DNA from: Silene noctiflora | Taxonomy: Eukaryota; Streptophyta; Magnoliopsida; Caryophyllales; Caryophyllaceae | Length of the DNA stretch: 64,000 nt | NCBI GenBank assembly: GCA_009801015.1 | Contig: VHZZ01000664.1 | Span: forward strand, 87,008-151,007 | Reading direction: 5' to 3' | Shown here: piece by piece, positions 1-13,102 of the stretch | How positions within the stretch are numbered: position 1 is the first letter of the stretch | Layout: every line of letters starts with the position of its first letter | Notes under the pieces: model-generated | Database searches by the model: none | Told to the model about the DNA's origin: nothing | Seen by the model: only the letters and a program-made list of their open reading frames with translations | Made by a program: the position numbers and the translations under genes

Positions 1-246
1 GCTGCTTGTTTAAAGGGAGACTGTCATAAGAAGAGCTACCCGGAAAAGTTGGTCGAGAAAATGACAGTGAAAGAAGGAGCTGAGTATATGCAGGAATCTT
101 GGAAGATATTCTGTCATGAGTGTGAGAAAGCCATAAAGCAGGGATGCGATGGTGATACTATCGTAACCATGGATGGTGGGCGCTCAAAGGGGACTCGGAG
201 ATCATTTGTGGACAAAGTTTTCGGTTGTTTAGCCTGTAATAACTAA
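1..246 (+). CDS. 3' end of an unrecognised cysteine-rich protein gene (partial)
   Basis: An open frame enters at base 1 and ends at a TAA at 244-246, giving 81 visible residues. The start lies outside the window. The tail is basic and cysteine-rich, with two CxxC pairs (CHEC at visible residues 38-41 and CLAC at 76-79) plus Cys3, Cys8 and Cys49, which could form a zinc-binding or disulfide-bonded module. A 3'UTR-like AT-rich stretch follows to about 400. I do not recognise the family and give no function. It could be the last exon of a larger gene, because the frame is open from the first base. The upstream sequence would settle the identity. Confidence 0.55.
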   Translation, partial: AACLKGDCHKKSYPEKLVEKMTVKEGAEYMQESWKIFCHECEKAIKQGCDGDTIVTMDGGRSKGTRRSFVDKVFGCLACNN

Positions 247-1353
247 GCTGTTCTCACTTGACCATTTGTTGTGATATCAGTTCTGTTGTAATGTTATTGA
301 TTGTTTCTATACTCGAAAAATTGTAGATGTTATTTATTGTACAAAGGGTTTATATATCCTACCATGGAATAATATTTGATGACCATTCTTTAGTTTTTAA
401 GTGATCTAATTTTAACATTGGACATAATAGTATTAATCTCAGTTTCGGTCACTTCCTAATCTCGCTAAATGTGGCCAGTAACATTTCAAAATGAGGTCTG
501 AGTGATTACAACTAAGGACAGTCAGGTTGCTTTTGCTCATGACTATTAAGGTTTTTGTTCGAATTAGTCATTTCGGCTCAATTTAGATCCGGTCAGTTTT
601 GTCACGTCTACTCATGACTAAACCATAACCTATTTAAAAGTTTTGCTAAGACTATCAACCGTCAGGACGTTGTGTTTTAAGGTCTTGGGGAAATAAACTT
701 TAAAACTCAGCTCGGAACCTCTAATTTTCAACCTATCCTACAGATGGTCCAACTTACCTATGTTTTCATCATTTAAGCAATACTGCAGGACTGCAGGCCA
801 CTTACAGCAGAAAGACATTCCGAAATTTCATCCACAAAAATTTTGAACCTAAGCAGTAGAAAATTTCTACTTTGGGCGCGATCTAAATAGTTCAGAGGTA
901 AAGAGTAACCCTGGCAACAATGCACATACTGTAATCAACCCAATAAGCAGATGAAGGAAAGAGATGCATGTTTTTTTTTTTCAAATATTCCGTAATCAAG
1001 TATTACAGGCTACAACTGCAAGTATCCAAGTTTTACATCAAGAGAAAACTTGTCACCTGACACGACGAAAATTTAATGGCCAAAAGCCAGCAAAAAACAA
1101 CTTATAATTTATGACAAGGATGTGTCCTACTGACACTAATTGCCTTGTATTAAGGATCTTAAGAAACCTCGTAGTAATTGAAAAAACAGGACATTACAAA
1201 ACAGAATCAACAAATCAATAACTTAATTGTGGTTTGCGAAGAACATAACCTAAGATCTGATCTCGGGATCTGTATAACTATATCAGGAATGTATTGATTT
1301 CAGATAATTGAATTGATTATCAAATGCATATTGAGAATCAAGACGGTACCAAA
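247..1353. other. Intergenic and 3'UTR sequence, no gene seen
   Basis: This holds the 3' flank of the leftmost gene and, from about 1000 on, probably the 3'UTR of the leftward GMD gene. It is AT-rich and I see no coding signal, RNA gene or clear mobile element. Confidence 0.5.
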
Positions 1354-3144
<1,791 letters not shown>

Positions 3145-3423
3145 TTTTGGCTGAGTATGGAAGAAATGAAGGTGAATGTTAATGGTGGGTGTGTAAGAAG
3201 GGGAGAAGGAAGGAGTATATGAAGAGGGAAGAAGGAAGGGGAAGACTTTAAAATGTTGATTGAGATTTGGGAGTAGACCGACAAATGGATTATTCGAGCT
3301 AGATCTGGTAAACGGGTTAATTGGATCGTTTTGGATTTGTAAGCGTACGGGTTAGGTGGATCAGACGGGTCGTTTTGGGTTCGTGTCATTTTTGAGTCAA
3401 TTGTTATCATGTTGGTTAGACAA

Positions 3424-4092
3424 CTAGTATAAATTCCGCGCAATGCGCGGTATATATAGAATACTTATTTTTTAGGGTGTTATTTATAATGGAAAACTAC
3501 TTAAAGAGAATTGAGTAAAGTTATAAAATTAAGAATTCATTTTATAAATTTCCTCCAATCATTTTAATGAATTTTTTTTGTCACAAAGTTAATGTTAAGT
3601 AAAACATATAGTCGTATAGTCTATGATATCTATCGTAGAATATGTCACACATAAGAATATGTTAATCAAAGTATTTTATTTTTAGTAGATATATTTCTCT
3701 ACAAGATATTGATAAATAACAATTATAAAGTAGTGTCATCGTTTCAATAGAATAACTAATAATTTTAATCCCAATATTTAAGAATATCTAAACATGTGAG
3801 CGTTAGTTTGTAGGTAGAGTAATTTGAGCTGTAAAATTTTGAGATTTCACCCATTCTTTTAATAAATAGAGAATTGCTTTTAAATATAAAAATTTTGTAT
3901 GCAATTTTTTAATGTATAAGTCATTTAGTCATTTATTGATGATAAAGATTGTTACTGTAAATATTTAAATTACATTTGTGTACAAATTAGAATGTAGTAT
4001 TTATGGTATAAAATTATTAGAGGAAAAATATTAGATATTATAACTTAGGCGGGAAAAATTTCAGCTTTGTTAATCTTTTAGTATATAGGGGA
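3424..4092 (-). mobile_element. Short non-autonomous Helitron
   Basis: On the minus strand it starts with TC at 4092 (TCCCCTATATACTAAAAG, a plant Helitron-type 5' end) and ends with CTAG at 3424-3427. The 3' end is preceded by a perfect GC-rich hairpin, CCGCGCATTGCGCGG, about 8 bases inside the end. It sits between an A and a T, the Helitron target rule. At 669 bp it has no coding capacity. A second copy of the same family lies in the opposite orientation at 10285-11068. Confidence 0.85.
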
Positions 4093-4098
4093 TTAAGA

Positions 4099-4405
4099 GA
4101 CTGTACAACTAGTTGTATACATTGGTAGTATAGATTTGGAGCTTTATAGCAAAGGAATTGAGCTTATATGTACATTTTACGAGCTTTATTGAAAAAAAAT
4201 TGAGCGTCTTTATTAAAAAAAAAATGAACTCAAAATATTTATTGGAACTCAAAAATAACATATATAAACTCAATAAAATTTTATTTTTAACATCTAAAAA
4301 ATTAAAATGTAAATCAAAAATTTTAAAAGCTAAAAAAAATTGCATATAAGCTCAATTAGATTTGTATGAGATGTACGATGCTTATATACATCCGGTTGTA
4401 TAGTC
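4099..4405. mobile_element. MITE with self-complementary terminal repeats
   Basis: Inverted ends: the left begins GACTGTACAACTAGTTGTAT and the right, read in reverse complement, begins GACTATACAACCGGATGTAT. Each end is itself nearly palindromic. The interior is AT-rich with repeated GAGCTT and CTCAAA words and no coding capacity. Related copies occur at 24720-25020, 25331-25571 and 25797-26019, with one end only near 8462. Confidence 0.65.
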
Positions 4406-4772
4406 CTATCTGTGTTGGTCAGGTACCGAACGAATTATTCAGATCAAGTTGATTTTGTTAGGTCCAGTTTAGGTTGATTAGGTTTGAATTTGATTATTTA
4501 TGGTTTAATAAAAAACATGGGAGTTCATTTTACGGTATGTTTTTTAGGACGGTAGTATTCATTTAAAAATGAAAATGGGTCCAATAAACATTTTGTTAAT
4601 TTTTAGTAGACTTGTCAGGTGGGCGAGTTACGGGTTCGGTTATCTCAGGTTCGGGTATAAAATGAGCCGGGTTTATAAAACGGTTTAGTACAGGTAGGGT
4701 TCATACGGATTCGGTTGAGTAAGGGTCATAAACATGTTAAATTTAGGCCTTTAAAGATGTTGATTTTATTAA

Positions 4773-6824
4773 TCTACATAGTATAAAAGCCAAGTCTTTT
4801 CTTGGCTTCTCATTGGCTAATGGATTTCATATTATATTCTACATATGGGCCCCTCCATGTTTTTTATTCTAATTAATTACCCTCTCCTCAACTCAACTTA
4901 ATTCCTATTCTTATTTCTATTTTAATTACTTATGTTAAAACATACATTGAAATGTTACAATTTACATAAGATGTTGCAGTTTACATACATTTAACGAAAT
5001 CAATATAGAACTATGAATAAATTACAAAATAATAAATTATAATTACAAAAAAATTGACCAGGTTCTACTTCGCTTTCACCTGCAAATTCATACTATTGTA
5101 TAAACATTATATTTAAAAAATAATTTTTTTTTCCTGATTTATAAAATATTTTGCATTTTCAAAAAACCATTAGTTCATAAATACTTGCACATTTGTAATT
5201 TTTTCGGATTTATATGAGATATCTGCAAGTATCATTTATGTATAAAAATAATAATACTCACAATGACATTATTTTTTCAAATTTCAAATAAAATAAGTTC
5301 ATATATACTTAAGTTCTTAAAAAAAATCGGATTTATATAAAATATTTTCAAGTATCATTTATATATAAATTTTAAATAAAAAATGATAATACTAAATTAC
5401 AATATGAACATAATTTAAAAAATTAAAAAGATATTAGATATATGAAATTCACTACAGACTCAGAAATTAAAAAATTTGGGATTGAATTACTATTTGGACG
5501 TAATAAAGAAAAACCGAAACAAATAGTTGGAAAAAAAAACTAAATGTATAACAATTGAAAAAAAATAAGAGGAGTCAAATAAATAAAATATCAGTAAAAT
5601 AATCATATATAAATCGAAACAGTAAAATTATTTTTTATAATTCGATATATGTATTCAAGAGAATAACAATATCACAACAATAATTATTTGCAGATCTAAT
5701 AATTTTAAATGACATGCAAATAAACTATTGTTTTAAAAATAGATTTTAAAAACATTAAAGTTACCACTAACATAATCTTTNTAAAATATTTAACCCAGAT
5801 ATTTTTAATATTGACCGAAAACTTCTTAAATATACAACAAATTGGGTTTAATCAGAAATGGGAGGACAATTGGATGGAGTAAATGATGTAAACCCATATT
5901 TGCGGAAGATGAGTGAGGCTATGAGTGGCAGTAAATATGTAGGTTTAATTTGGGGTTTTTTTAAGAGAGAGTGATGAATGAGACTGGGATGCGAACTAGG
6001 TAGATTAATAATGCATTAGTAAATACTTCCTATGTGTTTAGGGTTTGTTTTGGTAACAGTTGGAAAATACCGAGTATTCATAATATGAGTATTAATATAA
6101 GATTTTGGCCAATAGGAATTACTAAGATTTCTAGATCAAACAAATTTTTGACCGAGTTAGTGACTTTAAAAGTTAAGTCCGTTGACACATATGCAACAAC
6201 TAAAAATTCAATTTTATCTCATTTTAATTGTTTCTTTATTATATATTAAAAATAAAACACCGTTTATATAAATTGTGAGAGAAGTAAGTGTATAAATGAG
6301 TACAGTTTTAAATTCTGTTATGTTATGGGTTGGATGTTCTATTGTTTTTTAGGATCATGAAACCTAGAGTTGTTTAATGGTGCGTGACAGCCCGTATCAG
6401 TGAGCCGATTTTTTCTAGCCCGGCCAACCCGCGTGTCAGCCCAACCCAGCCCGCCCGTATACCTAGGTCGGGCCAATGCCCCAAATTTCCGGCCCAGACC
6501 GGCTTGGTCCGTTAAAAATTCAAAAAACACTATATGTGTCGTGCCCGAGACAGACATTACGAAGCCCAACCTGCACCCTTTTAGTGTCGGGCTCGGGCCA
6601 CAAATTGACAGCCCAGCCCAGCCCGACCCAGGGTCCGCCCTTAATGAAACTTATGTCAACTCGGCGTTCATGAAAAATTATTAATATAACCAAATTTATA
6701 TTTTATGAGATATATTTTGATTATCTAATCCATGTATGCTTATTATTTTGTCTAATATATATTTGCTCCAGAATAACATTTGTTATTAGGACCAGTGCAT
6801 TTTTTTGCACGGGTTTAAAACTAG
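4773..6824 (+). mobile_element. Non-autonomous Helitron with both termini intact
   Basis: The 5' end TCTACATAGTATAAAAG at 4773 follows an A. The 3' end CTAG at 6821-6824 is followed by T and is preceded by the hairpin GTGCATTTTTTTGCAC and ten bases. All three Helitron hallmarks (TC start, subterminal hairpin plus CTAG, insertion between A and T) are therefore present. The 2052-bp interior is very AT-rich except for a C/G-rich block at about 6400-6620 that resembles the GGCCC-type hAT-like repeats of plants. There is no Rep/helicase frame, so it must depend on an autonomous partner. Its hairpin differs from that of the Helitrons at 3424 and 11068, so it is another family. Confidence 0.82.
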
Positions 6825-8461
6825 TTTTCATTATAGATGTATAATTATTCATAATTTTTATAATTATAGTCTAATATAGGACATTAGTAAAAATAACATT
6901 GTGTATACAATATCATAATGTCATACGAAATAGTGGATTATTAGTTGTTAGTTGTTACACATGACAAATAGAGTAGCAACTAAACAACACATAATTTATT
7001 TGATAACCATTTGAGTAATTTAATTATGTTGTAAGACAATGTTTTAAAACAAAAATTTGAATGTTTAGATAATTGTTATCATTTTGTATTAGTTTCATTC
7101 GATTTACATATAGACTTTCAAGAAATTTACCCATTTACGGGTTGGACGGGTCTTGACCATAATTATGCGAGTTATTATCGAGTCGAGTCGTTTTCGGGTT
7201 TGGGTTATTACCGGGTCGATCAACATTCTCCTTTTGTCTCATTTACCATATTTAACATGTTTAAGCGGGTGTTACTCTCTTATGGATAGGTAATTTAAGG
7301 TTGTGTCGTTTTAGGGTAAGGTCAATCGGGTTATTTTGAATAAGTTTGAATGATGAGTATAATGTATATTGTGAAATTAATCGATTTTGGTGGAGTCACG
7401 TAATCTTGAAATTAATGCGCTTTGGCGTGTTGATCCCGAGCATATGTGGACATATTTCTATTGCGTCAAAACTCTTTGATTTAGGTCAATCGTTCAATTA
7501 GTATTAGCTCATATGTGGGTCGGATATCTTTCAAGTATATCAAATTCGGTTCATTCAGAGTGAATCTATATTAGTTTCTTGAATTCGGAATTATTTCATG
7601 AATACGTGTCTTAAGTGTGACACGTTTCTTAGTTTTAGCGAAAAAGAATATCTCGTGCAAGGCCGAGCTGATTATACTATAAAATCGATCACTTGTAAGT
7701 TATTATGATATAGTTTTATGTCATTCAATCATTTGATATGGCAATATGTGTATACCATGTATTTGATGACTTGATGTTCCATTAATTTTAGATTTTTAGT
7801 TTGATGTCTAATTTTTTCATTTTGTGACATGAAAAGTAATATACTTTACAAAATAAATGCCATGTCGTTCCCACAAATTTCAAAGAATAAATGCTACGGT
7901 GAGTTTTGCAAATTAACCTAAAACATCACATAAACTACGAGTAGGAATTTCAAAAATACTTCGTACAAGTTATTAAAGTGAAAAATACTCTAAAATTCAA
8001 TTTTTGACCGATTCAAATCACAGTCAATGTGAAAATATTACAAGAAAAATCATTGGTCACTATTGACTAAAAGTTGGTCTCTTTTGTGACCGACCCAAAT
8101 ATGATCACTTTACGATAAAAAGTAACCACTCATAAAATGTTATCAATCAAATAATGATTATATTTTCTCATTAAAATGATCATATTTAAGTCCGTCATAT
8201 TTTGTGATAAAAAGGAGTCCGTCACAAATTAGAATTTCTGATTGACTAATATAAAATGTTGGTACAAATCTCCTTAAAAAAATGTTGGTATAAACACTGT
8301 AGAGGTGATGATTGGGTTGGCTATTTCGGAGTGTCCTGCGACCATAGGACGTGCTTGTACAAGTTAGGACTGGTTACCCACAACAGCACCACTATAAGGC
8401 CATAATCCTAGGTTTACATTTGACCCAATTAACTTAGTATAAATTAGTAATACGAGTAATG
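6825..8461. other. AT-rich intergenic DNA with a GGGTC-rich patch
   Basis: No gene is supported here. About 7130-7330 carries degenerate GGGTCGGGTT-type words similar to those at 39.1-39.6 kb, which are typical of decayed hAT-like MITEs. A partial end of the self-complementary MITE family starts at 8462. Confidence 0.4.
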
Positions 8462-8719
8462 GACTATACAATCAGTTGTAATACAACTGGTAGGTTGTGT
8501 AGAATTCGAGTTTTATAAGAAATTTTGCATTTATATGTGAGTAAATGATGACTGTTTAGTCATCATTCTTAAATCAAACAAAGTCTCAAAACAAACATGA
8601 AATACGGCAATAGACAAGATATGAAACACACATGTAAATATGTAATCACGTTTTTTTTATTAAACTTTAAGGATTTCAAAAGATAAAAGAACTTTTATCG
8701 TCGTCATTAAAATATAATA

Positions 8720-8938
8720 CTCCCGCCTTATCGGTTATTTGTTTACCTTTGATTTTGGAACAAAGACCCGGAAAATAGGAGGAGATCATTTGTGGTTGTA
8801 GTTAATGAATGACAAGTGGACAATAGTCCCATTAGGGAATGAAATTACCCATAAAAATTCTTTCTAATATAGAAAGATAAACAAATTAATAAGATATCAT
8901 AAAATGAAATAAGTAAATAAATAATGAGGACGGAGGAA
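8720..8938. mobile_element. Stowaway-like MITE (CTCC...GGAG ends)
   Basis: It begins CTCCCGCC next to a TA and ends with the inverted counterpart GGACGGAGG. The interior carries the TTTGTTTACCTTTGATTTTGG-like words typical of this plant family. It is about 220 bp, non-coding and diverged. Confidence 0.6.
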
Positions 8939-9247
8939 ATATTGGCTATTGTATAAATTAAAAAGGTATTATTTGGTCTAGACTATAATTCTCAATGGTT
9001 AAGTAGTTAGAATAAAATAAAGCAGATAGCATCGCAAAATGAAATTGATTTGTAAAAGGTATGCATAAAAACCATATTCAACCAATCAAAACACAACACG
9101 TGGCAATTTTGAGTTAACCCCAAGTGATTAGTTTAGGGTTACGTTAGCCTGTTAAATAAAAGGTAAAATATAAGACATCAAAAAAGTATTTGGGATGGAA
9201 CAATCTCAAAGTAACCATGTCCCATTCAGGACTTGGTGCCAACAAAA

Positions 9248-9651
9248 TCAAGGCTCGAGCCTGGTTGGATCACGAGGAAAAATAGCTGCCATCCTAATGT
9301 CGTCGAGGTTGCAAAACAGCTTAACAACACGCTCCAAGCCGACTCCAAAGCCACCGTGAGGCCAAACACCATACCTGCAAAATATCAGAGTGATAGCAGA
9401 TTACACCTGCTCAAAATTCTGAGTCCTGTACAAAATACAGTCTGTCCAACATGAATTTTGAATCTAAAGAACGATTTTTGGTTGGAGGGGGGAGGGGGGT
9501 TTGCGCTTTAGTTGGAGTTGAAAATCAACAACTTACTTGAAGGAGTCGAGGTAACTACTAATTGAATCGACATCAATCTCACATGCTTTAGCGCGCTCTT
9601 CTAAAAGTACAGGGTCGTGAATACGTTGAGCTCCTGAAATAATTTCTTCCC
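9248..9651 (-). pseudogene. Two-exon fragment of cytosolic aspartyl-tRNA synthetase
   Basis: Two exons and one intron survive on the minus strand. Exon 9537-9651 encodes EEIISGAQRIHDPVLLEER and continues to DSF. Exon 9248-9374 encodes [20 protein letters not shown], then [10 protein letters not shown] and the stop. This is the C-terminal catalytic core of class II AspRS, including the motif 3 region GFGVGLERV. The splice sites (aa|gtaagt and tgcag|g) are still canonical and join in frame. The remaining nine-tenths of the roughly 500-residue enzyme is absent upstream, up to the Helitron end at 11068. The fragment is either a captured piece of genomic DNA or the relic of a truncated duplicate. 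The Leu-Glu-Pro ending and the Val-Trp pair differ from the usual ALNNIRKTSLFPRDP-type tail. It cannot make a working synthetase. Confidence 0.82.
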
Positions 9652-10284
9652 CTGAAGGATAGACAGAACAAATAAAATCAATGCAGACAAACAATTTACT
9701 TATCAGCTATTCACCAAGTAAAAATCAGGAATAAAACTCCTGTGGTTGACTACATTTTCACTGTCGGGGATTTCTATTTTGGCTGTAATAAGCTAGTGCA
9801 GACAATGGATCGGAGGGCAAATTATATCCATTCTGTAAATCATCGTTGTGACACAGATATTATCTTCCCCAAGTTTGCAACAATCAAGCTAACGATGCTC
9901 TAACTCTATAATAATTCTCGTGACTTGTATCCTAATCTTAACTTAGAAGGCATTGGGCAAACCAAGGTAACGAGGGGCCTTGGCAAAGAGGCGCAAAGCA
10001 TGAGACAATAGGTAACTCATGCATGTGAGATGAAACTGTTTTACGAACAAATTTGCATTTTCAAAATTAAATTTTATACAATTATAGTGCTAACATGTAA
10101 AGAAGTAAAAGTTGGGGATAATGGAGTTTCTAAACAGAAAGGTAATATAAAAGCAGCAGCAAAAAAAATGAAAATACGCAACAATGGGACTAGTTAGTTG
10201 TGCCTTGTATAAAATTTTTAACGTAACAAAAAAAAGATAGGGCAATTATTCGTCATGAACAACAATACTTGCCCCAGAATATAT
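9652..10284. other. Unassigned sequence between gene fragment and Helitron core
   Basis: No coding exon recognised. It may belong to the Helitron ending at 11068, whose 5' end I could not place. Confidence 0.35.
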
Positions 10285-11068
10285 AAATTGTTAGTATACA
10301 TTCAAAAATTGCATACAAACTTTTTATATTTAAAAGCAATCATCTATTTATTAAAAGAATAGGTGAAATCTCAAAATTTTACAGCTCAAATTACTCTACC
10401 TACAACTGAGCCTCACATGTTTAGTTATTCTTAAATATTGGGATTAAAATTATTAGTTGTTCTATAGAAATGATAGTACTACTTTATAATTATTTATCAA
10501 TATTTTTTTGAGAAATATATCTACTAAAATACTTTGATTACCATATTCTCATGTGTGACATATTCTACGATAGATATCATATACTGTAAGGCTATATGTT
10601 TTACTTATTTTATTTTCACATTTTAACCATAAATCCCCTTTAATATTAAGAGAATAAAAATTCTCTTAGTTTTCTCTCCAAATGCATCTATCTAAATAAA
10701 GAAATAGGTAAAACTTTCTTTTCTTTAAACTTAAACTATCTTTTCAATAAACTATAATCTTATAATTAAATTCAAAATTATGATTTTTTCATCAAAATAA
10801 ATTAAAATTGATTTTAAAGTATAAATTATAGGTTGGTAAATTTTTCATTAAATGCAATAATTGTAACTTTAGAGAATAACTTGATACATATTTACCATTA
10901 ACTTTGTGACAAAAAAAATTCATTAAAATATTTGGACAAAATTTATAAAATGAATTTTTAATTTTATAACTTTACTCAATTCGCTTTAATTAATTTTCCA
11001 TTATAAACAACAACCTAAAAATTAAGTACTCTATATATATACCGCGCATTGCGCGGGATCTATACTAG
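10285..11068 (+). mobile_element. Helitron 3' portion, inverted sister of the 3424-4092 copy
   Basis: The 3' end at 11065-11068 is CTAG followed by T, with the hairpin CCGCGCATTGCGCGG eight bases upstream, as in the copy at 3424. The two copies align in opposite orientation over most of their length, except that this one carries about 270 extra bases near 10615-10885. Similarity stops at about 10285, so the 5' end is replaced or lies further left. The span may therefore be longer and may include the AspRS fragment at 9248-9651. Confidence 0.75.
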
Positions 11069-11079
11069 TAATTAACCAA

Positions 11080-11665
11080 CTTCCACGAGCCGTTGAGTTG
11101 TTGGACGTAGTTGTCGTTAAGCTTGACATTCAGCCGGATATATTTACCTATGGTACCATGGTCAAAGGTCTTTGTGGGGCTAGGGACAGTGCTGACGCTC
11201 TCCACCTGCCCCGCCAAATGAAATTTCACCCCTCTGGTTGTAAACCTAACATTGTCATCTACAATGCCCTTATTGACGGTCTTTGCAAAGAGATTGAACC
11301 AGCTGTTACTACTTATAACATGCCGATTAACATGCATTGTAAGAAAGGGATGTTTAATGAAGTACAAGCCATATTATCGATGATGATCAAAACGAGGATT
11401 GAGTCCTAATGTAGTTACTTATAGCGCTTTATTGGATGGATATTGCTTGTGCAGCGAAATGAACAAGGCAAGAGATCTCATGGATTTGATGGTCAAAGAC
11501 CATTGTCAGCCTAATGTAGTGACCTTTTTTGTTAAACTTCAAAGGATCGACAAAGCCCTTGACACATTGCACGAAATGTGTGAGCATGGGATTGCCTCTG
11601 ACGTAGTGCTTTATACCATTCGTATTGATGGCTTGCGTGAGGCTGGTCATGTTCAAGATGCATAA
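11080..11665 (+). pseudogene. Broken P-class pentatricopeptide repeat (PPR) gene fragment
   Basis: Starting 11 bases after the Helitron end, the reading frame gives LPRAVELLD, then degenerate 35-residue PPR repeats such as DIFTYGTMVKGLC, PNIVIYNALIDGLCK, PNVVTYSALLDGYC and SDVVLYTIRIDGL. This pattern is typical of the restorer-of-fertility-like P class that binds organelle RNA. There is no start codon or targeting peptide. A frameshift near 11400 separates the first half from the second, at least two repeats are shortened, and the frame closes at 11663-11665 after only about five repeats. It is a relic. Confidence 0.85.
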
Positions 11666-11720
11666 AACCTTATTTCTGATATCTTATCCAGGGGTTTGGT
11701 ACCTCTTAAACAAAATGAAA

Positions 11721-12210
11721 AAAGAAAAAAGTGGATGGTTTATGGTACAGTCTACACTAAAGTAGGATAGTAATCATATTTAAATTTTATCTTAATGGAT
11801 ATGAACTAATTTAGATTTCGCGTAATGTATGCACGATAGATAGTATAATTTCTTTAGTGTATTAATTATAACCTAAATCAACACCTCATTAATTTTCATA
11901 TTTTACCCAATGTATTTTGATTTAAGAAAAATCGATATGCAAAACTAATCAAAAAAATTAAGTAATATTATGAAATGTGTATTTTAATAAATTTACTCAA
12001 ATTTTATTGTAAGTCAAAGCTAATGATCTATTATAGCTTTAATTTTTACTAGGAAGTAATAATGACATTACCTACGAGTTAAAATGCGTTAAATCATTAA
12101 TTTTTATTGGGTAAAAATGCGTTAAATTCTTTGGGTCGGGTCAGTTTTGATAGGTCTACTAATTAGCGATGAGAAAGTTTGAATCCTTATATATGAGGAT
12201 TGAAGGATTC
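11721..12210. other. AT-rich intergenic DNA, nothing recognised
   Basis: No coding or repeat structure supported beyond general AT-richness and one short GGGTCGGGTC patch at about 12125-12145. Confidence 0.4.
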
Positions 12211-12460
12211 ATCCTCTGTCTGATCATTTGTTTACTTATTTCATTTAGGGGTGTTTCATTTATTTACTTACCTTTCTATATTAGAAATATTTTTAAAGGT
12301 AATTTTATCATCCACATAACATAATGTCAACTTTCAACCAAAAAAAAAAAAAAGATAATGTCAACTTATCACTCAATAATTATACCCATAGATGGTCTCT
12401 CCTTGTTCCTTATCTTGGTGTCAAAACCAAAGGTAAGCAAATGACCGGAACAGAGGAAGT
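12211..12460. mobile_element. Stowaway-like MITE, diverged
   Basis: Left end ATCCTCTGTCTGATCATTTG with TTTAC next, and right end GGTAAGCAAATGACCGGAAC with AGAGGA next, form an imperfect inverted pair. The interior holds an A-run and no coding capacity. Confidence 0.6.
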
Positions 12461-12579
12461 AGATGTTATGCGTGATGATGGCAAAAGAAATAACTTTTTT
12501 TAAACAATAAAGGACAAAATCAACATTGTTGAGCATGCAACAACAACAACACCAACATTACCCAAATGACTCCCGCAAA

Positions 12580-12905
12580 GTCGTTTGGTTAGGAGAAAAA
12601 AAGTGCGGGTCTAATAGTATTTTTGTTACGGAAACTCTTGCTTTAAGAGAAGGTATTTTAGGAGCTAAATATTTAGGAATCTCAAAGTTAATTGTGGAAG
12701 GTGATAATTTATATATTATCAACTTATTCCGTAGTACTTGACAAATTTCTTAGAAAATTTCTATTATTATCAATGATGTAAAATTAGATTTTCTTCATTT
12801 TTTGATGAAGTGATAATTAAAAATTGTTTTTGTGAATTCAACAAGGTTGCTGACTTTATGACTTATACATTGACATCCATTTCCAACTCTTTCGAGATGG
12901 CTTAA
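12580..12905 (+). pseudogene. RNase H-like (RVT_3 type) fragment
   Basis: The frame reads KVVWLGEKKCGSN, then ETLALREGILGAKYLGISKL and IVEGDNLYIINL. This is the E-x-x-A-L-R-x-G ... V-E-G-D signature of the plant RNase H-like domain found alone or at the end of LINE polyproteins. After an in-frame stop the matching tail CEFNKVADFMTYTL can be read in another frame (compare the usual REANxVADxLA). At least one stop and one frameshift break it. I read it as a LINE tail or a decayed host RNase H-like gene. Confidence 0.6.
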
Positions 12906-13102
12906 AAGCCAGTGACTTCAACTTAAATCTTATATTCGGTTGTAAGATCGAGTACAAATCAAATTATTCGGGCGGAGTCAAGTTATAACAATTCCTTACA
13001 AAAACCCTTGTTCGGGATTTCTAAATCTAAAATCTAAAACCCCCTTCGACCTTCTTTAATCTTCACTTCACTCGACCCTCTCTCCCTCTGAAACCCTTCG
13101 CC

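Noticed and set aside
6400-6684. Pro/Arg-rich open frame in the Helitron
   Set aside because: Follows the GC-rich GCCCGACCC words. No conserved domain is present, and frames on both strands are equally open.
9481-9510. G-run tract (GGAGGGGGGAGGGGGG) considered as a regulatory G-quadruplex
   Set aside because: It lies in the intron of a dead AspRS fragment. No gene nearby would use it.
12526-12590. Gln/His-rich start of a frame (QQQQHQHY)
   Set aside because: CAACAA-type microsatellite read through into the RNase H-like relic, not a gene start.
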